Of a stretch of DNA of 35,673 nt, positions 20,203 to 29,768 are shown piece after piece. Made by a program: the position numbers and the translations under genes. Below the pieces are notes generated by a model that did no database searches, was not told the DNA's origin, and saw only the letters and a program-made list of their open reading frames with translations. Each line of letters starts with the position of its first letter. Position 1 is the first letter of the stretch. Where the stretch lies: positions 1-35,673 of the forward strand of contig NZ_MJEJ02000014.1 in the NCBI RefSeq assembly GCF_002095435.2, in the 5' to 3' direction. The stretch comes from Williamsia sp. 1138 (GTDB lineage: Bacteria; Actinomycetota; Actinomycetes; Mycobacteriales; Mycobacteriaceae).

Positions 20203-20793
20203 TCACAGCGGCCGGGCCGCGACGGCCGAGACCACGGAGACCCCTGCCCCGGTCATCGTCGCGACAGCTGTCCCGGTTGTCTCGGCGCTGACACCGGCGG
20301 CGTACTCGAGCAACACACGGGTCGTGAAACCCGCCTTGCGAGCATCGAGTGCGGTGGCGAGGACGCAGTGGTCGGTGGCCAGTCCGACGATGTCGACGGC
20401 GTTGATATCGCGTTCGCGCAACCAGTCACCGAGTGCGGCGCCCGCGTCGCTCGTGGCCTCGAAACCCGAGTAGGCGGCGCTGTACTCACCCTTGGAGAAG
20501 ACCTCGTCGGTGACCGCAACGTCGAACGCGGGATGGAAATCCGCACCGGGCGTGCCGACGACACAGTGCGGCGGCCAACTGTCGACGAAGTCGGGTGTCT
20601 CGGAGAAGTGATCACCGGGATCTATGTGGTGATCACGGGTTGCGGCGACCGCGAGATAGCCGTGATCGCGGTGGGTGTAGGCCGTGATCGCCGCGGCCAC
20701 TGCGGCGCCGCCCGAGACCGCCAGCGAGCCACCCTCGCAGAAGTCGTTCTGGACGTCGACGATGAGCAGCGCTGTTCGAATGTGTTCGGTCAC
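20203..20793 (-). CDS. pncA: Nicotinamidase / pyrazinamidase
   Basis: Hydrolyses nicotinamide to nicotinate for NAD salvage, and would activate pyrazinamide. The isochorismatase-fold triad is visible in 196 residues: D13 in LIVDVQNDF, a Lys in EVFSKGEYSAAYSGF, and the nucleophile Cys in GLATDHCVLATALDA. The metal site His/Asp lie in ATRDHHIDPGDHF. I start it at GTG 20793, whose bases overlap the pncB stop as GTGA; an upstream frame from 20883 would intrude 90 bp into pncB. It is therefore translationally coupled to pncB and supplies that enzyme with nicotinate. In M. tuberculosis pncA is elsewhere in the genome. Confidence 0.95.
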   Translation of the reverse strand: MTEHIRTALLIVDVQNDFCEGGSLAVSGGAAVAAAITAYTHRDHGYLAVAATRDHHIDPGDHFSETPDFVDSWPPHCVVGTPGADFHPAFDVAVTDEVFSKGEYSAAYSGFEATSDAGAALGDWLRERDINAVDIVGLATDHCVLATALDARKAGFTTRVLLEYAAGVSAETTGTAVATMTGAGVSVVSAVAARPL

Positions 20794-22121
20794 GGTCGAA
20801 ACCCCTCCGGTCGGTGCGTTTCCGGCGCGATGAACCGCACCGGTATGGCCGGTTCCCCCCGCGATAGTCCCAAACCCTCCCACGGAAGACTGACAAGTGC
20901 AGCAGCAAGGTGTTCTCGGGAGTCATCGAGGGTCGGCAGATCCGCGACGGGCTCGCCACCGCGTATCAACGGGATCTGCAGTGGCCGGGCGGCCTGCGTC
21001 GTCTCCGGCGCCGCCGCACCGGTGGGATAGATGATCTCTTCCACGATGGTGCCGGTGGCCTTCGCTGTGCGGATCGCGGTTTTCGCACCGCCCCGGGACT
21101 CTTTGTGGCTCGCGCGTTTTGCCACGGGGATCCCGTCGACCTCGACCAGTTTGTAGACCATGCCCGCGGTCGGCGAGCCGGATCCGGTCACCAGGGAGGT
21201 CCCGACCCCGTAGACGTCGACCGGCTCGGCGCGCAGCGATGCGATCGCATATTCGTCGAGGTCGCCGGAGACCACGATGCGGGTACTGGTCGCACCGAGG
21301 TCGTCGAGTTGCCTGCGAACCTGCCGGGCGAGCACTCCGAGGTCACCGGAGTCGATGCGGACTGCGCCGAGTTCGGTGCCCGCCACCTCGATGGCGTTCG
21401 CGACGCCCTGGGTGATGTCGTAGGTGTCGACGAGCAACGTCGTACCCACGCCCAGCTTCGCGACCTGGGCCGCGAATGCGGCCTTCTCATCGGGGCCGTC
21501 GGAGGTGGTGTGGAGCAGGGTGAACGAATGGGCGCTGGTACCCGCGCTGGGCACGCCGTGTCTGCGCGCTGCCTCGAGGTTGGACGTCGCCGACAATCCG
21601 GCGAGATATGCGGCCCGCGACGATGCGACCGCGGCCTGTTCGTGGGTTCGCCTCGACCCCATCTCGATGATCGGGCGGGATCCGGCCGCGGTGACCATAC
21701 GGGCGGCCGCGGAGGCGATGGCGCTGTCATGGTTGAGAATCGAGAGGGCAAGGGTCTCCAGCATCACGGCTTCGGCAAAACTTCCGCGGACGGTGAGAAT
21801 CGGAGAACCGGGGAAGAACAACTCGCCTTCGGGATAGCCGTCGATGTCGCCCGAGAATCGGTAGTTGCTCAGCCATTCGAGCGTATCGGCGTCCAGGAAC
21901 TTCTCGGCGACGGCGAGCTGCTCGGGACCGAACGTGAACTGCGAGAGTTGCTCGATCAGCCGACCGGTCCCCGCGACGACACCGTAGCGGCGTCCTTCCG
22001 GCAGGCGACGCGCGAACACCTCGAACGTGCACGTGCGGTGGGCGGTGTGGTCGGCGAGCGCGGCCGCGACCATCGTGAGTTCGTACTGGTCGGTCAACAG
22101 CGCTGTGTTGAAAGAGGTCAC
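20790..22121 (-). CDS. pncB: Nicotinate phosphoribosyltransferase
   Basis: Makes nicotinate mononucleotide from nicotinate and phosphoribosyl pyrophosphate in the Preiss-Handler branch of NAD synthesis. The 443-residue protein has ALLTDQYELTMVAAA at the N-terminus, the FEVFARRLPEGRRYGVVAG segment, EMGSRRTHE, TLLVDTYDIT and VRIDSGDLGVLARQ, all conserved in the family, and SGDLDEYAI. The start is taken at GTG 22121 because TAAGGT lies exactly seven bases upstream; GTG 22130 would add three residues and overlaps that hexamer. It diverges from clpS and overlaps pncA by four bases. Position fits Rv1330c (pncB1). Confidence 0.95.
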   Translation of the reverse strand: MTSFNTALLTDQYELTMVAAALADHTAHRTCTFEVFARRLPEGRRYGVVAGTGRLIEQLSQFTFGPEQLAVAEKFLDADTLEWLSNYRFSGDIDGYPEGELFFPGSPILTVRGSFAEAVMLETLALSILNHDSAIASAAARMVTAAGSRPIIEMGSRRTHEQAAVASSRAAYLAGLSATSNLEAARRHGVPSAGTSAHSFTLLHTTSDGPDEKAAFAAQVAKLGVGTTLLVDTYDITQGVANAIEVAGTELGAVRIDSGDLGVLARQVRRQLDDLGATSTRIVVSGDLDEYAIASLRAEPVDVYGVGTSLVTGSGSPTAGMVYKLVEVDGIPVAKRASHKESRGGAKTAIRTAKATGTIVEEIIYPTGAAAPETTQAARPLQIPLIRGGEPVADLPTLDDSREHLAAALVSLPWEGLGLSRGEPAIPVRFIAPETHRPEGFRP

Positions 22122-22128
22122 TCTCGAC

Positions 22129-22134
22129 ACCTTA
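22129..22134 (-). promoter_or_regulatory. -10 hexamer TAAGGT for pncB-pncA
   Basis: TAAGGT on the minus strand, then GTCGAGA, then GTG at 22121. The same hexamer and spacing precede nucS. Leaderless start inferred. Confidence 0.55.
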
Positions 22135-22197
22135 GGCCCGTGGCGCGCTCCGTTGGCGCCTGCGTGGCAGGGGTGTGTTCCAAGCGGTCACTATCGG

Positions 22198-22203
22198 TAC
22201 CCT
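22198..22203 (+). promoter_or_regulatory. -10 hexamer TACCCT for clpS
   Basis: TACCCT is followed by gggctcc and the ATG at 22211. It faces the pncB promoter 64 bp away, so this 90-bp divergent region holds both. Confidence 0.55.
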
Positions 22204-22210
22204 GGGCTCC

Positions 22211-22561
22211 ATGCGCGGACAGATGATGACCGCACCGCCCCGCTGCGGGCCATGGTCGGCGGCGGGCGGCGGTCAGCACGAGGTCACCCCGTCGAGTACC
22301 GCCGTCGCCGAACGTGACCAGGCAGTGGACAGGCCGTGGGTGACCATCGTGTGGGACGATCCGGTGAACCTCATGCGCTACGTCACGTATGTGTTCCAGA
22401 AGCTGTTCGGGTACAGCGAGACGAGGGCGGCGGAACTGATGATGCAGGTTCACACCGAGGGCCGGGCTGTGGTCTCCACCGGCGATCGCGACAAGGTCGA
22501 ACTCGACGTCCAGAAACTGCATGCCGCCGGCCTGTGGGCCACCATGCAGCGGGACAGTTGA
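22211..22561 (+). CDS. clpS: ATP-dependent Clp protease adaptor ClpS
   Basis: Adaptor that binds destabilising N-terminal residues of substrates and hands them to the Clp AAA+ unfoldase. The ClpS core is at residues about 40-116: [20 protein letters not shown], then [20 protein letters not shown], then the closing [17 protein letters not shown]. The D-D-P-x-N-L-M stretch lines the N-degron pocket. The N-terminal 35 residues are a flexible Gly/Ala/Ser extension. ATG 22211 is chosen for the -10 hexamer seven bases before; ATG 22223 or 22226 are alternatives. The DUF2017 gene begins 3 bp after the stop. Matches Rv1331. Confidence 0.95.
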   Translation: MRGQMMTAPPRCGPWSAAGGGQHEVTPSSTAVAERDQAVDRPWVTIVWDDPVNLMRYVTYVFQKLFGYSETRAAELMMQVHTEGRAVVSTGDRDKVELDVQKLHAAGLWATMQRDS

Positions 22562-22564
22562 GCG

Positions 22565-23146
22565 GTGCGCAACTGGAAACGGCGCGGATCGGGCGACCGT
22601 CTGCGGATCACCTCGGAGCTCGACTCCCACGAGTCCGACCTCATCGCCTCACTCGTCACGTCGATGACCGAGCTGCTGGACGAGCGGCAGTCGACCGCTC
22701 CGGCGGATTCGCTGGCGGACCTGACAGGCATCGAGGCCGGACACTCCACGCCGCCGACGGATGCGACGCTCGGCAGGCTGTTCCCCGACTTCCATCGCCC
22801 CGACCAAGACGAGACGACCACCGTGGACGCTGTCACCGGAGACCTCAACGGCGCGTTGCGGAGTTTGCACGAACCACACATCATCAACGCCAAACAGTCA
22901 GCGGCGCAGGTGGTCCTGGATTCGTTGCCGGCCGGCGGTGGTCAGATCTCATTGAGTCCGCAGGAGGCCGACCAGTGGCTCTCGGCGATCAACGATGTGC
23001 GGCTGGCGCTCGGCGCGATGATCGGTATCGACGAGTCCACTCCTGATCAGCTTCCGGAAGGGGACCCGATGGCGGCCCATCTCGACGTGTACCACTGGCT
23101 CACGGTGGTGCAGGAACTGCTGGTGGTCGCGCTGATCGGTAAGTGA
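22565..23146 (+). CDS. DUF2017 domain protein
   Basis: A 193-residue cytoplasmic protein of unknown function (Rv1332 position). It begins VRNWKRRGSGDRLRITSELDSHE, is largely helical, and contains LIASLVTSMTELLDERQS (about 22-39) and a C-terminal helix pair ending LDVYHWLTVVQELLVVAL. No catalytic motif or membrane segment is seen. The GTG lies 3 bp after clpS, so translation is likely coupled. Constant pairing with clpS in actinobacteria suggests a role with the Clp system, perhaps as a partner or regulator; that is inference from context only. Confidence 0.88.
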   Translation: MRNWKRRGSGDRLRITSELDSHESDLIASLVTSMTELLDERQSTAPADSLADLTGIEAGHSTPPTDATLGRLFPDFHRPDQDETTTVDAVTGDLNGALRSLHEPHIINAKQSAAQVVLDSLPAGGGQISLSPQEADQWLSAINDVRLALGAMIGIDESTPDQLPEGDPMAAHLDVYHWLTVVQELLVVALIGK

Positions 23147-23203
23147 CTTCCGGCCGCGCCTCGCGGCACGGCGGCGACATCTTCGAAGGGGAGGGCACCA
23201 CAC

Positions 23204-24307
23204 GTGATTCCCGGCGTATCCGACTCGATCACCGACGTCCCGGGGGTGTTGGTCGGACACCACCATCGTCTCGACGACGAGGTCCGGGTGGGCACCGACG
23301 AGATGGGTGGCGAAGGCTGGGCGACGGGCACCACGGTTGTGTTGCTCCCCGAAGGTGCCGTTGCGGCAGTCGACGTGCGGGGTGGGGGACCGGGCACCCG
23401 GGAGACCGACCTGCTCGATCCCGCGAACACGGTACAGACGGCGCACGCGATCGTGCTCAGCGGCGGCAGCGCCTACGGACTGGCAGCCGCTGACGGGGTG
23501 ATGACCCATCTGGAGGACGCCGGCGTCGGCTTGGCGATGGACTCCCGGGGATCAGTGGTGCCCATCGTCCCGGCCGCGGTGATCTTCGACCTCGCTGTCG
23601 GGGAATGGAAGGCAAGACCCGACCGCGACTTCGGACGGCTCGCGGCGCAGGCGGCAGGCCCGGGTGTCGAGCTCGGGTCGGTCGGCGCCGGCACCGGCGC
23701 GCGGGCGGGCGCACTCAAGGGCGGCGTCGGTTCTGCGAGCATCACATTCACCTCCGGCCCGGCGACAGGGATCACTGTCGGCGCGGTGGTCATCGCGAAC
23801 CCGGTGGGGGCGGTCATCGACCCCACCGGCGGATTGCCCTGGGGCGCGTCGACGCTCGAGCTCGACTACTTCGGATTGCGCAAGCCCTCCGACGTCGAGA
23901 CCGCTGCACTGGCCGAACTCACCGCGAAGTCGACCCCGCTCAACACCACGATCGGGGTGGTGGCGACCGACGCCGTCCTCGACCCGGCATCCACCCAGCG
24001 GGTCGCGATGACCGCTCATGACGGGCTCGCGCGCGCCATCCGTCCGGCACATTCGCCGCTCGACGGTGACACGCTCTTCGCGGTCTCCACCGGTTCGGCG
24101 ACCCCGACGCCACCGGAGGCGCCTGCCATCCCGAGTGGCATGAACCCGGATGTCGCCCTCGTCGCCGCGATCGGAGAGGCGGCGGCGACCGTCGTGCAAC
24201 GTGCCATCGTCAAAGCCGTGATCGCGGCCGCTCCGGTCGCCGGAATACCTACCTACCGCCAGACGTTGCCATCAGCGTTTGTGCCGCAAGCCCCGCCGTC
24301 GGCGTAG
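23204..24307 (+). CDS. P1 family peptidase (DmpA/BapA-like)
   Basis: Member of the L-aminopeptidase/D-esterase family, N-terminal-nucleophile enzymes that cut themselves into two chains. Conserved features in 367 residues: SDSITDVPGVLVGH at the start, VVLLPEGAVAAVDVRGGGPGTRETDLL, AIVLSGGSAYGLAAADGVM, and GAGTGARAGALKGGVGSAS, where the Gly-Ser of KGGVGSAS is the likely self-cleavage site and Ser the nucleophile. A strong purine ribosome-binding site, gaaggggaggg, lies about 10 bases before GTG 23204. It is 57 bp after the DUF2017 gene and 31 bp before mec. Matches Rv1333. True substrate unknown. Confidence 0.9.
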   Translation: MIPGVSDSITDVPGVLVGHHHRLDDEVRVGTDEMGGEGWATGTTVVLLPEGAVAAVDVRGGGPGTRETDLLDPANTVQTAHAIVLSGGSAYGLAAADGVMTHLEDAGVGLAMDSRGSVVPIVPAAVIFDLAVGEWKARPDRDFGRLAAQAAGPGVELGSVGAGTGARAGALKGGVGSASITFTSGPATGITVGAVVIANPVGAVIDPTGGLPWGASTLELDYFGLRKPSDVETAALAELTAKSTPLNTTIGVVATDAVLDPASTQRVAMTAHDGLARAIRPAHSPLDGDTLFAVSTGSATPTPPEAPAIPSGMNPDVALVAAIGEAAATVVQRAIVKAVIAAAPVAGIPTYRQTLPSAFVPQAPPSA

Positions 24308-24338
24308 CCCGGCACCGAATCGACCCCGGAGGTGGCCC

Positions 24339-24743
24339 GTGCTCATCATCAGCCGTTCGCTGGTGGACTCGATGGTCGCGCATGCTCGCACAGACCATCC
24401 CGACGAAGCCTGCGGTGTGATCGCGGGCCCGGAGGGTACGGATCGGCCGGAGCGCTTCATCGCGATGGTCAACGCAGAACGCTCACCCACCTTTTACCGG
24501 TTCGACTCCGGCGAGCAGCTCAAGGTGTGGCGAGAGATGGACAGGGCGGCTGAGGAACCGGTGGTGATCTACCACTCGCACACCGGGACCGAGGCCTACC
24601 CGAGCCGTACCGATGTCTCGTTCGCCTCTGAACCGAACGCGCACTACGTCCTGATCTCCACCCGAGATCCCGACTCCGAGGAGATCCGCAGTTACCGGAT
24701 CACCGACGGCGTGGTCACAGAAGAAGAGATCCAAATCAATTAG
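24339..24743 (+). CDS. mec: CysO-specific JAMM metallopeptidase Mec
   Basis: Zinc peptidase that in mycobacteria releases cysteine from the CysO-cysteine adduct. The JAMM motif is complete in 134 residues: general base E23 in DEACGVIAG and H79-S-H81-x(7)-S89-x-x-D92 in YHSHTGTEAYPSRTD. I start at GTG 24339 (VLIISRSLVDSM) because ggagg lies six bases before it; an upstream frame at 24279 overlaps the previous gene and adds 20 basic residues unlike the family. It is followed by cysO after 10 bp and cysM, forming one operon for cysteine synthesis. Matches Rv1334. Confidence 0.95.
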   Translation: MLIISRSLVDSMVAHARTDHPDEACGVIAGPEGTDRPERFIAMVNAERSPTFYRFDSGEQLKVWREMDRAAEEPVVIYHSHTGTEAYPSRTDVSFASEPNAHYVLISTRDPDSEEIRSYRITDGVVTEEEIQIN

Positions 24744-24753
24744 GAGTCACGTC

Positions 24754-25026
24754 ATGGCTGTAACCGTTTCCATTCCCACGATCTTGCGGACGTATACCGA
24801 CGGGAACAAGCGCGTCGAATCCACCGGTGCGACGGTGGCCGAACTCATCGACAATCTCGATGCGAGCCACGGCGGACTCAAGGACCGCCTGATCGCCTCA
24901 GGGAAGCTACACAGATTCGTCAACGTCTACGTCAACGACGAGGATGTCCGCTTCTCCGGCGGTCTCGACACCGCGGTTGCCGACGGCGACGAGGTCACGA
25001 TCCTGCCTGCCGTCGCCGGCGGCTGA
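24754..25026 (+). CDS. cysO: Sulfur carrier protein CysO
   Basis: Ubiquitin-like MoaD/ThiS-family carrier of 90 residues. Its C-terminal Gly-Gly (ILPAVAGG) is turned into a thiocarboxylate that gives sulfur to O-phosphoserine on CysM. The beta-grasp signature RFVNVYVNDEDVRFSGGLDT and VADGDEVTILPA are clear. A good ribosome-binding site aggag lies 7-8 bases before the ATG. It sits between mec and cysM as in M. tuberculosis Rv1334-Rv1336, so the whole route is present. Confidence 0.97.
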   Translation: MAVTVSIPTILRTYTDGNKRVESTGATVAELIDNLDASHGGLKDRLIASGKLHRFVNVYVNDEDVRFSGGLDTAVADGDEVTILPAVAGG

Positions 25027-26010
<984 letters not shown>

Positions 26011-26039
26011 CGGTCGCAGCGATATCTGATCGGAGACCC

Positions 26040-26687
26040 ATGACCGGATCGCTCGGCTCCTACGGCGGTGGGTTGCCGTCCGGCGGACCACCGGTGCCTG
26101 CACGCACCTCGTGGCCGCTGTGGGCGCGTTCGGCTGTAGTCATCGCCGTCCTGACAGCGTTGCTCTACGTCATCGAGGCCATCGACGCCGTCAGCAGACA
26201 CGACCTCGACAGCGCGGGCATCGAACCGCGGGAGGCCGACGGTCTCACCGGCATATTTTTCTCGCCGTTCCTGCATGCCGACTGGGAACACCTGGCGGCC
26301 AACACACTTCCCGGAATGGTGCTGGGGTTCCTGGTCCTGATGGCGAGACGTTTCATCATCACGACCGCCATCGTGTGGGTCGTGTCGGGCCTCGGCGTCT
26401 GGATGTTCGCGCCGCCCTACACCGTGACCGTCGGAGCGTCCGGCATCATCTTCGGGTGGCTCACCTACATCTTGGTGCGCGGACTGTTCAATCGCGACGT
26501 CTGGCAGGTCCTCCTCGGGGTCGTGGTCTTCATGGTCTACGGAGGCGTCCTGTGGGGTGTGGTCCCCACCGACGGCCGGGTCTCCTGGCAGGGGCATCTC
26601 TTCGGCGCGATCGGGGGCGTCCTGGCCGCCTGGTACCTGTCGAAGAAGGATCGCAAACGTGACGAGAAGAAGGCACTGACCCAGTGA
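26040..26687 (+). CDS. Rhomboid family intramembrane serine protease
   Basis: A 215-residue membrane protease of the rhomboid fold, cutting substrates inside the bilayer. The catalytic Ser is in [12 protein letters not shown] (G-x-S-G) and the His in [16 protein letters not shown], with the helix 2 motif [13 protein letters not shown] carrying the conserved His and Asn. About six hydrophobic segments start near residue 28 ([18 protein letters not shown]). The first 25 residues are Gly/Pro-rich and the tail ([10 protein letters not shown]) is basic and probably cytoplasmic. The stop overlaps murI as GTGA. Matches Rv1337; substrates unknown. Confidence 0.92.
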   Translation: MTGSLGSYGGGLPSGGPPVPARTSWPLWARSAVVIAVLTALLYVIEAIDAVSRHDLDSAGIEPREADGLTGIFFSPFLHADWEHLAANTLPGMVLGFLVLMARRFIITTAIVWVVSGLGVWMFAPPYTVTVGASGIIFGWLTYILVRGLFNRDVWQVLLGVVVFMVYGGVLWGVVPTDGRVSWQGHLFGAIGGVLAAWYLSKKDRKRDEKKALTQ

Positions 26688-27484
26688 TCACAGATGTGGA
26701 CGCACCGATCGGGATCTTCGATTCCGGAGTCGGTGGCCTGACGGTCGCTCGTGCCGTGATCGACCAGCTGCCCGCCGAGAACGTCATCTACATCGGCGAC
26801 ACCGCCCACGGTCCGTACGGGCCGCTGACCATCCCGCAGATTCGGGCCCACGCGCTCGCCATCGGCGACGAACTCGTCGAACGAGGCGTCAAGGCCCTCG
26901 TGATCGCGTGCAACACCGCATCTGCGGCGTGCCTGCGAGACGCGCGTGAGCGCTACCCGGTGCCGGTGATCGAGGTGGTCCTGCCGGCAGTGCGTCGAGC
27001 TGTCGCCGCGACGAGATCTGGACGTATCGGCGTGATCGGGACCGAGGCGACCATCGCCTCCCGGGCGTATGAGGACTCCTTCGCCGCAGCGCAGAACGCG
27101 GTGATCACTTCCGTCGCCTGCCCGCGGTTCGTCGACTTCGTCGAGCGGGGGATCACCAGCGGTCGTCAGGTTCTCGGCTTGGCGGAGGGCTACCTCGAGC
27201 CGCTGGCCGCCGCCCGGGTCGACACCGTCGTCCTCGGCTGCACCCACTATCCGATGTTGTCCGGTGTCATCCAGTTGGCGGTCGGCGACGACGTGACACT
27301 GGTGTCGAGTGCGGAGGAGACGGCGAAGGACGTGTTGCGCGTCCTCACCGCCAATGATCTCCTTCGTGAACCTTCGGAGCTGCCCGCGCAGCGCGTCTTC
27401 CAGGCAACCGGCGACCCGGATCTGTTCGCGCGGTTGGCGACAAGGTTCCTCGGACCCGCCATCGGTGCAGTTCAACACGCCTGA
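26684..27484 (+). CDS. murI: Glutamate racemase
   Basis: Makes D-glutamate for peptidoglycan by a two-base mechanism with two cysteines. In 266 residues: [17 protein letters not shown] with D13-S14, [10 protein letters not shown]76 in [11 protein letters not shown], and the second catalytic cysteine in [11 protein letters not shown] followed by the base-assisting His. The GTG overlaps the rhomboid stop by four bases, so expression of the two is coupled. Matches Rv1338 (essential in mycobacteria). Confidence 0.97.
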   Translation: MITDVDAPIGIFDSGVGGLTVARAVIDQLPAENVIYIGDTAHGPYGPLTIPQIRAHALAIGDELVERGVKALVIACNTASAACLRDARERYPVPVIEVVLPAVRRAVAATRSGRIGVIGTEATIASRAYEDSFAAAQNAVITSVACPRFVDFVERGITSGRQVLGLAEGYLEPLAAARVDTVVLGCTHYPMLSGVIQLAVGDDVTLVSSAEETAKDVLRVLTANDLLREPSELPAQRVFQATGDPDLFARLATRFLGPAIGAVQHA

Positions 27485-27532
27485 TCTGCCGTCCGGCGAC
27501 GCCGCGGTCACCAGGCGTGGCAGCATGGCGGC

Positions 27533-28297
27533 ATGCGTTTGACGGTGCTGGGTTGCTCGGGCAGTTTGTCTGGCCCGGACTCTCCGGCGTCGGGGTATCT
27601 CCTGACCGTGCCGGGGCACCAGCCGGTGGTGATGGATTTCGGCCCTGGTGTCCTCGGTTCCCTGCAGCAACACGTGAACCCGAACGACGTGGCAATCATC
27701 CTCAGCCACCTCCACGCAGACCACTGTCTCGATCTCCCGGGTCTGCTCGTGTGGCGTCGATACAGCCCGGTGCCGGCGACCGACACGGGCACGCTCATCG
27801 GGCCGCCGGGTACCGCCGCGCGGATCGGTGCCGCGTCGTCGGAGTACGCCGGTCAGATCGACGACATCACCGACACCTTCGAGGTGGGTGAATGGGTTGA
27901 CCGGCAAGAGATCGAACTGGGTGGGATGAAGATTCTGGCGCGGAAGGTCAACCACCCGCCGTCGACCTTCGGATTCCGGATCACCGAGCCCGGAGGGAAA
28001 GTCCTCGTGTACTCGGGGGACACGGGTGTGTGCGACGAGCTGATCGAACTGGCCGAGGGCGCTGATGTGTTCTTGTGCGAGGCGTCGTGGACTCACGATC
28101 CGGCCAACCGTCCACCGAACCTGCACCTGTCCGGTCGGGAAGCCGGCGAAGCCGCCGCCAAAGCGGGGGTCAAGAAGCTTGCGTTGACCCACCTTCCGCC
28201 GTGGACCTGGCCCGACGACGTGCTCGCCGAAGCCCGCGAAGTGTACGACGGCCCGATCACGGTCGTCAGACGGGGCGAACAGATCGACATCGACTGA
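27533..28297 (+). CDS. MBL-fold hydrolase, Rv1339-like cyclic nucleotide phosphodiesterase
   Basis: Metallo-beta-lactamase-fold enzyme of 254 residues. The metal-binding motif is H-L-H-A-D-H ([15 protein letters not shown]); further ligands lie in [12 protein letters not shown] (Asp) and ALTHLPPW (His). The N-terminus [23 protein letters not shown] is typical of the group. The M. tuberculosis homologue Rv1339 has been reported as an atypical class II cAMP phosphodiesterase, so this protein probably lowers cAMP; that is by homology. It follows murI by 48 bp and precedes rph. ATG 27533 is used; no clear ribosome-binding site was seen. Confidence 0.9.
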   Translation: MRLTVLGCSGSLSGPDSPASGYLLTVPGHQPVVMDFGPGVLGSLQQHVNPNDVAIILSHLHADHCLDLPGLLVWRRYSPVPATDTGTLIGPPGTAARIGAASSEYAGQIDDITDTFEVGEWVDRQEIELGGMKILARKVNHPPSTFGFRITEPGGKVLVYSGDTGVCDELIELAEGADVFLCEASWTHDPANRPPNLHLSGREAGEAAAKAGVKKLALTHLPPWTWPDDVLAEAREVYDGPITVVRRGEQIDID

Positions 28298-28349
28298 CGC
28301 CCACGACCACGCGTATCGGCCACCCGACCACGGCCCCGGCCGGAGTCGA

Positions 28350-28355
28350 TAGGGT
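28350..28355 (+). promoter_or_regulatory. -10 hexamer TAGGGT for rph
   Basis: TAGGGT, then gggcagc, then GTG at 28363: leaderless spacing. It supports 28363 as the rph start. Confidence 0.5.
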
Positions 28356-28362
28356 GGGCAGC

Positions 28363-29148
28363 GTGAGTAGACGTGTAGATGGCCGAGTCGATGACGAACT
28401 GCGGAAGGTCACCATCACCCGCGGATTCACCAACCACCCCGCCGGATCAGTGTTGGTGGAATTCGGGCAGACGCGAGTGATGTGCACCGCGAGTGTCACC
28501 GAGGGGGTTCCCCGGTGGCGTCGCGGCTCCGGACTCGGCTGGCTCACAGCGGAGTACGCGATGTTGCCCGCCGCCACCCACGACCGTTCCGATCGCGAAT
28601 CCGTGAAGGGCAAGGTGGGCGGCCGTACCCAGGAGATCAGCCGTCTCATCGGTCGCTCGCTGCGTGCCTGCATCGACCTGGCCGCGTTGGGGGAGAACAC
28701 GATCGCGCTCGACTGCGACGTGCTGCAGGCCGACGGTGGCACCCGAACCGCGGCCATCACCGGTGCCTACGTCGCATTGTCCGACGCGGTGACCTACCTG
28801 AACGCCGCAGGCAAACTCGCTGACCCGCAGCCCATCTCCTGCATGATCTCCGCCGTCAGTGTTGGCGTCGTCGACGGTCGCGTGCGCCTGGACCTGCCGT
28901 ACGAAGAGGATTCTCGCGCCGAGGTGGACATGAACGTGGTGGCCACCGACACGGGAACTCTTGTCGAGATCCAGGGCACGGGGGAGGGCGCGACCTTCCC
29001 GCGATCGACCCTGGATCGGTTGCTCGACGTGGCGATGGTGGGCACCGAACAACTCTTCGAAGTACAGCGCGCGGCGCTGGCGCTTCCGTACCCGGGTGAG
29101 CTGCCGGTTGCCGAGACCTCGGGCAAGCGCAAGGCATTCGGCAGCTGA
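28363..29148 (+). CDS. rph: Ribonuclease PH
   Basis: Phosphorolytic 3' exoribonuclease that trims tRNA precursors. The 261-residue protein has the RNase PH hallmarks: [16 protein letters not shown] near the start, [32 protein letters not shown] (with phosphate-binding Arg), [30 protein letters not shown], and [15 protein letters not shown] 28363 is chosen from the family start and the TAGGGT hexamer seven bases upstream; an open frame extending back to 28075 lies inside the previous gene. The stop shares a base with the ATG of rdgB. Matches Rv1340. Confidence 0.96.
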   Translation: MSRRVDGRVDDELRKVTITRGFTNHPAGSVLVEFGQTRVMCTASVTEGVPRWRRGSGLGWLTAEYAMLPAATHDRSDRESVKGKVGGRTQEISRLIGRSLRACIDLAALGENTIALDCDVLQADGGTRTAAITGAYVALSDAVTYLNAAGKLADPQPISCMISAVSVGVVDGRVRLDLPYEEDSRAEVDMNVVATDTGTLVEIQGTGEGATFPRSTLDRLLDVAMVGTEQLFEVQRAALALPYPGELPVAETSGKRKAFGS

Positions 29149-29765
29149 TGGGTGGTCGTCTCCTGGTCGCCAGTCGCAACGCCAAGAAGTTGGCCGAGCT
29201 TCGGCGCGTGGTGGAGCAGGCCGGCATCGAAGGGCTCGAGGTGATCGGTCTCGATGAGGTGCCTGCGTTCGAGGAGGCACCGGAAACCGGTGCCACGTTC
29301 GAGGAGAATGCCCTCGCAAAGGCTCGAGACGCATATGCGGCCACCGGATTGCCATGCGTTGCCGACGATTCCGGACTCGAGGTGGACGCGCTCAACGGGA
29401 TGCCGGGAGTGCTCTCGGCGCGCTGGTCCGGTCGGCATGGTGACGATCCGGCCAACACAGCCCTGTTGCTCGGTCAGCTCAGAGATGTACCGCAGGAGCG
29501 ACGCGGCGGCGCGTTCGTCTCTGCCTGCGCGCTGGTGACGGCTGACTCCGAGGTCGTCGTCCGCGGAGAGTGGCGCGGCTGGATCATCGCAGAACCGCGT
29601 GGCGACAACGGATTCGGCTATGACCCCGTTTTCGTGCCTGATGACGCAGTAGGTGCAGGGCGCAGCTCGGCCGAGTTGACGGCAGCCGAGAAGGACGCGC
29701 TCAGTCACCGCGGGCGGGCGCTGGCCCAGCTGCTACCCGCATTACGCGAGTTGGCGACGCGGTAG
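29148..29765 (+). CDS. rdgB: XTP/dITP diphosphatase (RdgB/HAM1)
   Basis: House-cleaning pyrophosphatase that removes non-canonical purine nucleotides (dITP, XTP). In 205 residues: substrate motif SRNAKK (9-14), the catalytic region LPCVADDSGLEVDALNGMPGVLSARWSG, and GFGYDPVFVP, then EKDALSHRGRAL, which carries the Ser-His-Arg of the family. The ATG overlaps the rph stop by one base (TGATG), so they are coupled. It converges with the DUF3817 gene, 3 bp apart. Matches Rv1341. Confidence 0.96.
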   Translation: MGGRLLVASRNAKKLAELRRVVEQAGIEGLEVIGLDEVPAFEEAPETGATFEENALAKARDAYAATGLPCVADDSGLEVDALNGMPGVLSARWSGRHGDDPANTALLLGQLRDVPQERRGGAFVSACALVTADSEVVVRGEWRGWIIAEPRGDNGFGYDPVFVPDDAVGAGRSSAELTAAEKDALSHRGRALAQLLPALRELATR

Positions 29766-29768
29766 CGT

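Noticed and set aside
20910-22226. 438-codon plus-strand open frame
   Set aside because: Exact antisense of pncB, which has all family motifs; the frame has no recognisable domain.
26537-28192. 551-codon minus-strand open frame
   Set aside because: Antisense to rhomboid, murI and the phosphodiesterase-like gene; Arg/His-rich composition typical of a shadow.
28075-28362. 96-codon N-terminal extension of rph
   Set aside because: It overlaps the end of the phosphodiesterase-like gene in another frame and is Arg-rich; family alignment and the TAGGGT hexamer place the start at 28363.
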